Shown: piece by piece, positions 1 to 5,870 of the stretch
How positions within the stretch are numbered: the stretch's first letter is position 1
Layout of the letters: each line of letters starts with the position of its first letter
NCBI GenBank assembly: GCA_023451415.1
Contig: JAEXZK010000084.1
Location: forward strand, 1-8,210
Direction: 5' to 3'
Source: Bacillota bacterium
Lineage (GTDB): Bacteria > Bacillota > Clostridia > Oscillospirales > Ruminococcaceae
DNA length: 8,210 nt
Program-made: the position numbers and the translations under genes
The notes under the pieces: model-generated
What the model was told of the DNA's origin: nothing
Database searches by the model: none
The model's input: the letters and a program-made list of their open reading frames with translations, nothing else

Positions 1-1
1 G

Positions 2-856
2 GTCTCCGGAGAATCCCAGGACGTTGTTGCTCAGATCAAGGCTGCCGCAACCAATCCTCCCTACGACCTGATGCCCAATGGCGAGCCCCCGCACCTGAGC
101 CTCATCCAAGACGGCCTTCTGGAGAAGGTTGATCCCGCCGCCGTCCCCAACCTGGCGGACATCAACCCCAGCTTTATTGAAAAAAGCCAGGGCTACGGCG
201 TCCCTGTTACCTACCAGCTCATCGGCATCGCCTACAACAAGGATCTGGTCACTGAGACGCCCACCGACTGGTCTGACATGTGGAACGAGGCATACGCCGG
301 CAAAGTGGGCCTGACCCCTCCTTCCAGCAACCTGGGCCTGGGCTTCCTGGTGAACACCGCCAAGCAGAACGGCGGCAGCGAAGATGACGTCGCCCCTGGC
401 TTTGCCAAAATCAGCGAGCTGAAAGATCCTATCATCGCCCCCAACCCCACCTCTCTGGCCCAGCTCTTTGAGCGGGAGGAGATCGTTATAGCCCCTCTGT
501 GGGCCACCGATGCGGCTATTCTGGCCGACAAGGGCATGAACATTGGCTTTGTTAAGCCCGAGAGCGGCGCTATCGCCATCGTTTCCTGCGTCAGCACCAT
601 CAAGAACACCAAGTACCCCAAGCTCTGCAACGAGATCCTTAACATGCTTTGCAGCGAGGAGTACCAGACCAAGGCCGCAGCAGCCCCTTATTTCTTCGGC
701 CCCACCAATATGAATGTCAAGGTCCCTGAGGAAGCCAAGGCATATATCCCCGGCACCCCTGAGGAAGTGGCCAGCCTCCAGACCATCGACTGGACCAAGA
801 TCGTCCCCCAGCGCGCGGACATCCTGGAAACCTGGAACAAGCAGTTCGCCAACTGA
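2..856 (+). CDS. ABC transporter solute-binding protein, PotD/spermidine-putrescine type (5' end missing)
   Basis: This is the C-terminal 284 residues of an extracellular solute-binding protein that would capture a small, probably amine-containing, solute outside the cell and hand it to the permeases encoded next. The frame is open from base 2, so the gene starts left of the window; roughly 60-90 residues, including any lipoprotein signal, are missing compared with the family's usual 340-380. Typical family 1 / PotD features are the YDLMPNGE hinge-region segment near the start, GYGVPVTYQLIGIAYNKDL, the PTDWSDMWNEAYAGKVGL segment, and the C-terminal block ending in a W-K motif. The two permease genes that follow confirm the transporter assignment. 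Polyamine-type binding proteins also carry opines, amino-sugar conjugates and other organic cations. With an SIS protein and a PfkB kinase downstream, a glycated amine is a reasonable ligand, but this is inference. Confidence 0.88.
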   Translation, partial: VSGESQDVVAQIKAAATNPPYDLMPNGEPPHLSLIQDGLLEKVDPAAVPNLADINPSFIEKSQGYGVPVTYQLIGIAYNKDLVTETPTDWSDMWNEAYAGKVGLTPPSSNLGLGFLVNTAKQNGGSEDDVAPGFAKISELKDPIIAPNPTSLAQLFEREEIVIAPLWATDAAILADKGMNIGFVKPESGAIAIVSCVSTIKNTKYPKLCNEILNMLCSEEYQTKAAAAPYFFGPTNMNVKVPEEAKAYIPGTPEEVASLQTIDWTKIVPQRADILETWNKQFAN

Positions 857-872
857 ACACCCAGAACAGCGG

Positions 873-920
873 CTCCTGCCGCCCCTCCTGCCGTCCCGCC
901 GGCAGGAGGGGCAGCAGGAG
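873..920 (+). other. Long GC-rich hairpin between binding-protein and permease genes
   Basis: The arms at 873-893 and 900-920 pair as 13 bp perfect (CTCCTGCCG-rich), one C/A mismatch and a further 7 bp, around a 6-base loop at 894-899. It starts 17 bases after the stop codon of the binding-protein gene. The bases that follow (GGTAAAGCG) hold no U-run, so it is not a standard intrinsic terminator. Such hairpins downstream of a binding-protein gene often protect the upstream message from 3' exonucleases, giving more binding protein than permease. That role is inferred here. Confidence 0.7.
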
Positions 921-942
921 GGTAAAGCGAGGTCAAGAAGCT

Positions 943-1848
943 ATGACACAAGATACACGCAATACGCCCAGGACCGCGGGTCCTCTGAAACAATGGTACA
1001 AAAAATACAGCGCCCGGCTGCCCATCCTCCCGGCGCTCATCTATCTCGTCGTCTTCATGGCCATCCCCCTGGGGATTCTGTTTGTGATGGGCTTTATCGA
1101 CATTGTCCGGGGTAATATCGTCCCCGGCTCCTTCACCTTTGCCCACTATGCCAAGGTGCTGGGCGATCCCTATTACTGGAAGATGTTCGGCCAGACTTTC
1201 CTGATGGGTCTGCTGGCCACCGTCATCTGCTTGATTTTTGCTTACCCGGTGGCCTATTACTACACCCGGGTGGGTAAACGGCTCAAGAATCTGATTATGA
1301 TCACGGTTATGGCGCCGCTGCTGACCAACGCGGTGGTGCGTTCCTTCGGATGGATCATCATCCTGGGCGGCCCCAAAGGCCTGCTGAACAACCTGCTGAT
1401 GACCATCGGACTGATTGCTGAACCCATCAAATTCCTGTACACTTTTACCGGTGTCATCGTTGTTCTGGTTCAGATCGAGCTTCCCTTTATGGTAATCCCC
1501 CTGATCACCGGCATGGAGGATATGGACTCCCGGCTGGAGGAAGCTTCCATGAACCTGGGTGCCAGCAAGGTCCAGACATTTTTCCATGTTTTTATGCCTT
1601 TGAGCGTTCCCGGCATCATTGCGGGAACATCGCTGGTCTTTGTTACCTGCTACACAAACTATGTCGTCCCAGCCCTCTTTGGCGGCGGACGCGTTGTGGT
1701 GGTCGGCACCTATATCTATGACCAGATGACCGCTGTGCTGGACTGGAACACAGGCGCGGTGCTTTCCACCCTGCTGTTGGGAAGCGCGATGCTGTTCTCC
1801 TGGCTCATTAACGTTATGTCAACGAGGTTGCTCAAATGGAAAAATTAA
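943..1848 (+). CDS. ABC transporter permease, PotB-like
   Basis: This 301-residue integral membrane protein is one half of the transport channel of an importer of the spermidine/putrescine class. Six hydrophobic segments are visible at about residues 27-52, 83-106, 116-141, 165-190, 222-246 and 272-292. The cytoplasmic EAA loop that docks the ATPase lies at about 199-228 (EEASMNLGAS ... PGIIAG). The polar N-terminal extension of about 25 residues is typical of PotB relatives. The start is supported by a GAGGT ribosome binding site around 929-933, nine bases upstream. The gene lies 86 bases after the binding-protein gene, with a hairpin between them, and overlaps the next permease by 13 bases, which suggests coupled translation. 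The substrate cannot be read from the permease itself. Confidence 0.9.
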   Translation: MTQDTRNTPRTAGPLKQWYKKYSARLPILPALIYLVVFMAIPLGILFVMGFIDIVRGNIVPGSFTFAHYAKVLGDPYYWKMFGQTFLMGLLATVICLIFAYPVAYYYTRVGKRLKNLIMITVMAPLLTNAVVRSFGWIIILGGPKGLLNNLLMTIGLIAEPIKFLYTFTGVIVVLVQIELPFMVIPLITGMEDMDSRLEEASMNLGASKVQTFFHVFMPLSVPGIIAGTSLVFVTCYTNYVVPALFGGGRVVVVGTYIYDQMTAVLDWNTGAVLSTLLLGSAMLFSWLINVMSTRLLKWKN

Positions 1849-2681
1849 AAAAATTTGACAAATACGACCTGGCCGCTTTTGTTGTCCAGGCAGTGATGAT
1901 CACCATCTGCCTGATCTCAATCCTGGCGCTGGTTTTGCCCAGTCTGCTGGTTGTTATCATGTCTTTCAACAGCGGCGAGTTTATTACCTTCCCGCCCCAG
2001 GGCTTTTCCCTGCGGTGGTATAAGGAAATGGCGGACAGCTGGGAGATCCAAAAGGCGGCCGCCGTCAGCATCAACGCCGCGCTGATCGTCACGGCGGTGG
2101 ATATCCTGTTGGGCGTCCCTGCGGCGTGGGCGCTGGTGCGTACACAGTTTAAGGGCCGCGAGATGATGAATTCCTTCCTGATGTCCCCCCTGATGCTTCC
2201 CGGCATGATCATCGGTATCGGCATCCTGTTCTTCTTTTCCCTGATGGGCTACAGCCTGTCCATGACCGGCATGATCCTCAGCCATGTGGTGGTGACGGTG
2301 CCTTACACCATCCGTCTGACCATATCCCGGCTGATCAACCTCAACCCCACCCTGGAGGAGGCGTCCAAGAACCTGGGGGCCAACAGTGCCCAGACCTTCC
2401 TGTATGTGGTGCTGCCCAAGCTCATTGGCGGCATTGTGGCCGGGGCTGCCTTTTCCTTCCTTATGTCCTTCGACAATCTGACCGTGTCCCTCTTTACCTC
2501 CAGCATCAGCGAACGCCCTCTGCCTCTGGAGGTGTTCTACCTGCTGCGGTATGACGTCAACCCCGTTGTGGCGGCCATTTCCACGGTGGAGATCCTGCTG
2601 GCCACCTCCGTGCTGGTCATCGGTTCCAGCATTGGCGGTGGTGCTGCCGCCCTGGTGGGCGGCGGCAGCGATAAACAATAA
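1836..2681 (+). CDS. ABC transporter permease, PotC-like
   Basis: This 281-residue membrane protein is the second permease subunit, expected to pair with the PotB-like one. Hydrophobic segments lie at about residues 15-43, 74-100, 113-136, 142-160, 195-220 and 244-268. The EAA loop is at about 174-203 (EEASKNLGAN ... GGIVAG). The FSLRWYKEMADSW segment after the first membrane span is characteristic of PotC/YdcV-type permeases. The ATG at 1836 lies inside the end of the upstream gene and has GAGG at 1824-1827 eight bases before it. The tail is rich in Gly and Ala and ends in a short charged stretch. No ATPase gene follows; the next gene is the SIS-domain protein, so the ATPase must be encoded left of the window or elsewhere. 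Confidence 0.9.
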   Translation: MEKLKKFDKYDLAAFVVQAVMITICLISILALVLPSLLVVIMSFNSGEFITFPPQGFSLRWYKEMADSWEIQKAAAVSINAALIVTAVDILLGVPAAWALVRTQFKGREMMNSFLMSPLMLPGMIIGIGILFFFSLMGYSLSMTGMILSHVVVTVPYTIRLTISRLINLNPTLEEASKNLGANSAQTFLYVVLPKLIGGIVAGAAFSFLMSFDNLTVSLFTSSISERPLPLEVFYLLRYDVNPVVAAISTVEILLATSVLVIGSSIGGGAAALVGGGSDKQ

Positions 2682-2720
2682 GCGTACCCAACCAAATACA
2701 TATAGGAGTGTACAGACCCC

Positions 2721-3875
2721 ATGGTAAATGAAAAGCTGATGCAAAACATCGCCGACAACTTTGACTTTGCAGAACTATTCCGGGAGACCACCCGGAATGT
2801 CACCCGGCAGCTGGAGGAAAAGATCACCGGGGAGACCCTAAAGGGGATCACCAATTTCTACCTCACCGGCTGCGGCGATTCCCTTTTTGAAGCCTTTGCA
2901 GCCGCCAACATCTTTGAAAAATACACCGGCCTGCGCACCGAGGCCATTGAGGCCCTGGAATTTTCCAAATACCGGGCCGGCTTTGTCCAGCCGGGCACCA
3001 TGGTGTTCTGCATCTCCAACTCCGGAGGAGCCTCCCGCACCATTGAGACCGTCCAGTCCGCCAATGCTGCAGGCGCCTTTACTGTAGCTGTCTCCGGAAA
3101 CGATAAAAGCGTTCTGGCCCAAGAGGCCCGGCTCCTGATCCACCGCCCGGTGCCCCAGTTCCCCGGCGTGTTGGGGAATTGCGGCCGCGTGGTGCGGAAT
3201 ATGGCGGAGTATGTCCTTTCTCTCCATGTCCTCTATCTGGTGGGGCTCCACATCGCCGTGGTTCTGGGCAAGCTGCCCGGGGAGGAACGCGACCGTCTGG
3301 TGAGCCTCCTCCTGGAGCAGCCCGCCAACATTCTGAAAACTGCCCGGGCCTGCGCCAAACCCATCTGCGAGTATGTGGAAAAATATCGGGATGAGCAAGC
3401 CTTCTTCTTCCTGGGGGCAGGCCCCAACTACGCCACCGCGCTCTTTGGCTCCGCCAAGCTCCATGAGGACGTCCCGGTCAACGGCGTGGGAGAGTGGATG
3501 GAGGAATGGTGCCATCTCCAGTACTTCCTGTCCCTCAATGAGGAGCACAAATCCCACCTCTGCCTCATCGCTGCCCCGGGCAAATCCCGGAACCGGGCGG
3601 CGGAGATCGCCGCTTCTGCCCGGAGCATGGACGTCCCTGTCCTGGAGCTGCGGTCGGAAGGAGACAGCAGTCCCGTTCTGGATGGGGTGGTCACCCTCCC
3701 TGTCTGCGATGGGGGTGTTCCTGAGATATTTTCACCCATGGTCTACTGCACACCCCTCCAGCTGCTTGGCATCTACTGGGCACTGGAGCGGGGCGCGGAG
3801 TCTGTGCCCCTTTCCCGGGCTGACGATTACAAGCTCATCCGGGGCAGCGCCATTGAAGTGGACTATATGAAGTGA
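2721..3875 (+). CDS. Double-SIS-domain protein, FrlB/GlmS-isomerase-like (putative fructosamine-6-phosphate deglycase)
   Basis: This 384-residue cytoplasmic protein has two SIS (sugar isomerase) domains. The first, at about residues 43-140, carries the phosphosugar-binding signatures LTGCGDSLFEA (48-58) and CISNSGGASRT (97-107). The second, at about 222-330, contains LGAGPNYATALFGSAKLHED (231-250) and GEWMEEWCHLQYF (257-269). By analogy with GlmS and FrlB, Glu249 and His265 are the likely catalytic acid-base pair. There is no glutaminase domain, so it is not GlmS. Deglycases of this family cleave 6-phosphorylated fructosamines to an amine and a sugar 6-phosphate. At 384 residues it is longer than typical FrlB (about 330-350). 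The AGGAG at 2704-2708 is 12 bases before the ATG, a little far. The PfkB kinase gene 14 bases downstream and the transporter upstream fit this role. Isomerase or other sugar-phosphate activity remains possible. Confidence 0.75.
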   Translation: MVNEKLMQNIADNFDFAELFRETTRNVTRQLEEKITGETLKGITNFYLTGCGDSLFEAFAAANIFEKYTGLRTEAIEALEFSKYRAGFVQPGTMVFCISNSGGASRTIETVQSANAAGAFTVAVSGNDKSVLAQEARLLIHRPVPQFPGVLGNCGRVVRNMAEYVLSLHVLYLVGLHIAVVLGKLPGEERDRLVSLLLEQPANILKTARACAKPICEYVEKYRDEQAFFFLGAGPNYATALFGSAKLHEDVPVNGVGEWMEEWCHLQYFLSLNEEHKSHLCLIAAPGKSRNRAAEIAASARSMDVPVLELRSEGDSSPVLDGVVTLPVCDGGVPEIFSPMVYCTPLQLLGIYWALERGAESVPLSRADDYKLIRGSAIEVDYMK

Positions 3876-3889
3876 GGGGGAGACGATGC

Positions 3890-4867
3890 ATGTCTTCCAT
3901 CAAGTGTATCGGCCAGTTCACCATTGACGATATCGTCCTCCCCGACGGCACGGTCCGCATGGGGACCATGGGCGGCAATGCGCTCTACTCCGCTGCGGGG
4001 GCCAACCTGTGGCAGGAGCGGGGGACGGTGGGGGCAGTGGCCCGGGTGGGCGAGGATTATCCGCCGCTCTTTCTGGAACAGCTGCAGCAAAGAGGCTTTG
4101 ACACCGGCGCTTTGAAGCGCATCCCGCACAGCCATCTGCGGGCTTGGCTCCTTTATGAAAGCAATGGGGAACGGCGGAGCCTCTGCCGCAACGAGGAGGT
4201 TCTCAGCTACCCGCCCATCTCAGTGGCTTCCTTCCAGGAATACTTTGAGGCATACCAAAAGCTGCATCTGGAGAATTCCCCCCTTCTGTCGGATCTGGAG
4301 CCTGCCGCAAGGCTGGCCGACGCCTACCACCTGGCGCCTCAGACCTTCCGGCGCCACCGCGATAACCTCCGGGAGATCCGGCGGGGGAACCCCGGTGCGG
4401 TGGTGTCCCTGGATCCATCCCCTTTTTATATGTCCCGGGGCAGCGAGGCAGAATTCAGGGAAATCCTCAGCCAAGTGGACATCCTTCTGCCAAGCCGGGA
4501 GGAGCTGTTCAGCTGGTTTGGAGAAGAAGTGCCCCATCGGGAGGCCGCAGCTTCCCTGGCCGCCATGGGCCCTTCGGTGGTGGTGCTCAAGCTGGGAAAG
4601 GAAGGCTCCTACGTCTACCGGCGTGAAACCGGCGGGGGAGAGCTGTATCCCATCTGCCCCATCCAGACGGTGGACGTCACCGGTGCCGGGGATTCCTACT
4701 GCGGAGGCTTTTTAGCGGGATGGCTCCAGACGGGAGACCCGGCCTGTGCCGCCGCATGCGGCGCGGTTTCCGCTTCCTTTGCCGTCGCCGGATGGGGGCC
4801 GGAGAAGCTTCTTCAGGCCGGCCCCGCCTTGGCGTGTAAGCTGAGAGATCAGCTGCTGGGCCGCTGA
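3890..4867 (+). CDS. PfkB-family carbohydrate kinase (putative fructosamine/ribokinase-like kinase)
   Basis: This 325-residue ribokinase-fold kinase should transfer the ATP gamma-phosphate to a sugar or sugar conjugate in the cytoplasm. Visible family elements are the N-terminal GGNALYSAAGANL (28-40) substrate-site glycine pair, LLPSREELF (199-207, the S/N-x-x-E magnesium motif), LKLGKEGSYVY (233-243) and the C-terminal signature DVTGAGDSYCGGFLAG (262-277) with catalytic base Asp268. The frame is open further upstream to a GTG at 3872 that overlaps the SIS stop, but the ATG at 3890 is preferred because AGGGGGA at 3875-3881 is spaced eight bases from it and the protein then starts MSSIKCIGQF, as relatives do. 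The 14-base gap from the SIS gene argues for a kinase-then-deglycase pair like FrlD/FrlB. The true substrate is not provable from sequence; fructokinase or nucleoside kinase activity is possible. Confidence 0.82.
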   Translation: MSSIKCIGQFTIDDIVLPDGTVRMGTMGGNALYSAAGANLWQERGTVGAVARVGEDYPPLFLEQLQQRGFDTGALKRIPHSHLRAWLLYESNGERRSLCRNEEVLSYPPISVASFQEYFEAYQKLHLENSPLLSDLEPAARLADAYHLAPQTFRRHRDNLREIRRGNPGAVVSLDPSPFYMSRGSEAEFREILSQVDILLPSREELFSWFGEEVPHREAAASLAAMGPSVVVLKLGKEGSYVYRRETGGGELYPICPIQTVDVTGAGDSYCGGFLAGWLQTGDPACAAACGAVSASFAVAGWGPEKLLQAGPALACKLRDQLLGR

Positions 4868-4904
4868 GAACCGGAATTTATTTGTCATTCTTCTTATCCT
4901 TTTA

Positions 4905-4978
4905 TCACAATGGCGGATTTTGCCGCCGGCTTTTAGCCCCAGGGGCCAAAAGTCCGGGGACGAAATTCGCCATTGTGA
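4905..4978. repeat. 74-bp near-perfect palindrome with 11-bp terminal inverted repeats
   Basis: The ends TCACAATGGCG (4905-4915) and CGCCATTGTGA (4968-4978) are exact inverted copies. The inner arms also pair: GGCTTTTAGCCCC (4928-4940) with GGGGCCAAAAGTC (4942-4954) matches except for one A/C mismatch and one G-T wobble. The flanks between (4916-4927 and 4955-4967) pair partly, with two mismatches and one extra base. The whole unit can therefore fold as one long hairpin with its tip at about 4941. No U-run follows it, so it is not a canonical terminator. The shape suggests a REP/MITE-type repeat between the two gene blocks; copy number elsewhere is unknown. It could act incidentally as a transcription barrier or 3' end stabiliser for the kinase message. 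Confidence 0.8.
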
Positions 4979-4989
4979 CATAGCCCCTT

Positions 4990-5017
4990 TTGACGATATA
5001 CGGTATAATAATATAAT
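4990..5017 (+). promoter_or_regulatory. Sigma-A type promoter for the BtpA-family/amidohydrolase operon
   Basis: The -35 box TTGACG (4990-4995) and -10 box TATAAT (5012-5017) are separated by 16 bases. A second TATAAT occurs at 5004-5009 but has no acceptable -35 partner at 16-18 bases. The expected start of transcription is about 5022-5025, which lies in or beside the AAGGAG ribosome binding site at 5021-5026. The transcript would have an unusually short leader of about 13-16 bases. The promoter lies directly after the palindrome, so the right block can be transcribed independently of the left one. Confidence 0.72.
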
Positions 5018-5037
5018 ACAAAGGAGTTTCTCCCACC

Positions 5038-5823
5038 ATGAGCATGTTAAAACTGAAAAAAGGCTTTGCCATCGGCATGATCCACCTCCCTCCGGTGCGG
5101 GAATGTATCAGCGGCGGCTACGGCACGATCCGCCGTCTCACCGAGATCGCCAAGAATGACGCCCGGGTCCTCCAGGAAAGCGGCTTTGACGGCGTCATGA
5201 TCCAGAACGGTAAGGATGTCTGCCGGGTAAGCCAGTCCGACAACTTCACCGTGGCGCTTCTTTCCTCCATCTGCGGGGAGATCCGGGGTTCTGTTTCCAT
5301 CCCTCTGGGGGTCAGCGTTTTGAAAAACGACGTCACAACCGCTTTGTCCATCGCCAAAGCCACGGGGATGGAGTTCGTCCGCTGTAAGGTGTACGTGGGG
5401 GCGGCTGTGTCGGCGGAAGGGATGGTGGAAGGCTGCGCTCCCCAGGCCGTGGCCTACCGGGACCAGCTGGGATGCCCGGAGGTGGAGCTCTGGAGCGAGA
5501 CCTACGACCTGAGCAGCCGTCCCCTGCTGGAGATGCCCTTTGAAGATACCATCAAATGGTGCAAGAAGATGCAAAGCGATTCCTACCTGGTTACAGGCCG
5601 CAGCCACCAAGAGACCCTGGACTACTGCCGGCGGGCCAAAAAAATCGTGGGAGACCAAAAAGTCATCATTGGCGGAGGCGTCAACCTGCGGAACCTGGAG
5701 CAGTCCCTGGAGGTCTGCGACGGCTTTGTGGTTGGCTCCGCTGTGGAAAAAGTGCCTTTCACCGGGCCTGTCAGCCCGGAACTGGCGCAGGAATTCATCC
5801 GGGCCCTGGAACGCTGCCGCTGA
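5038..5823 (+). CDS. BtpA/SgcQ family TIM-barrel protein
   Basis: This 261-residue soluble protein matches the BtpA/SgcQ family (PF03437-type), predicted (alpha/beta)8 barrels of usually 255-280 residues. Signatures are the N-terminal GMIHLPPV (13-20), SIPLGVSVLKNDVTTALSIA (87-106), VRCKVYVGAAVSAEGMVEG (114-132), and a C-terminal phosphate-binding pair, IIGGGVNLRNL (210-220) and DGFVVGSAVEK (228-238). The usual E-N-x-x-D-x-P-F segment is replaced by IQNGKDVCRV (55-64), so it is a divergent member. BtpA was named for an effect on photosystem I in cyanobacteria, and SgcQ sits in a sugar-phosphate operon of Escherichia coli; no firm enzymatic activity is established to my knowledge. The barrel and phosphate site suggest a phosphosugar or nucleotide-sugar substrate. 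The ATG at 5038 has AAGGAG 11 bases upstream; the ATG at 5044 would be 17 bases away and is less likely. Confidence 0.85.
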   Translation: MSMLKLKKGFAIGMIHLPPVRECISGGYGTIRRLTEIAKNDARVLQESGFDGVMIQNGKDVCRVSQSDNFTVALLSSICGEIRGSVSIPLGVSVLKNDVTTALSIAKATGMEFVRCKVYVGAAVSAEGMVEGCAPQAVAYRDQLGCPEVELWSETYDLSSRPLLEMPFEDTIKWCKKMQSDSYLVTGRSHQETLDYCRRAKKIVGDQKVIIGGGVNLRNLEQSLEVCDGFVVGSAVEKVPFTGPVSPELAQEFIRALERCR

Positions 5824-5828
5824 ACCGG

Positions 5829-5844
5829 CCGGGCCCCGGCCCGG
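5829..5844 (+). other. Short GC hairpin between BtpA-family and amidohydrolase genes
   Basis: CCGGGC (5829-5834) pairs with GCCCGG (5839-5844) around a four-base loop. It lies six bases after the BtpA-family stop codon and is followed by AGACGATAATT, without a U-run. It is too short and too poorly placed to be a terminator and may only adjust message stability or translation. A strong AGGAGGT at 5856-5862 follows for the next gene, eight bases before its ATG. Confidence 0.45.
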
Positions 5845-5870
5845 AGACGATAATTAGGAGGTAAGCAGTT

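Noticed and set aside
873..920. Intrinsic terminator after the binding-protein gene
   Set aside because: No U-run follows the stem, and the permease genes downstream have no visible promoter of their own.
688..1587. Open - strand frame of 299 codons opposite the binding-protein end and PotB-like gene
   Set aside because: It crosses the hairpin and the permease gene, has a low-complexity His/Gln/Asp-rich product, and the + strand genes are clear family members.
1853..1860. TTTGACAA resembling a -35 box at the start of the PotC-like gene
   Set aside because: No -10 box lies 15-19 bases downstream, and the site is inside a coding region.
2721..3875. GlmS (glucosamine-6-phosphate synthase) for the SIS protein
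   Set aside because: It has no N-terminal glutaminase domain with its Cys nucleophile and is only 384 residues long.
3872..3889. GTG at 3872 as the start of the kinase gene
   Set aside because: The ATG at 3890 has a well-spaced AGGGGGA upstream, and the extra residues MRGRRC are unlike the start of PfkB kinases.
4905..4978. TCACA ... TGTGA ends as a CRP-type operator
   Set aside because: CRP sites read TGTGA then TCACA about 6 bases apart; here the order is reversed and the half-sites are over 60 bases apart.
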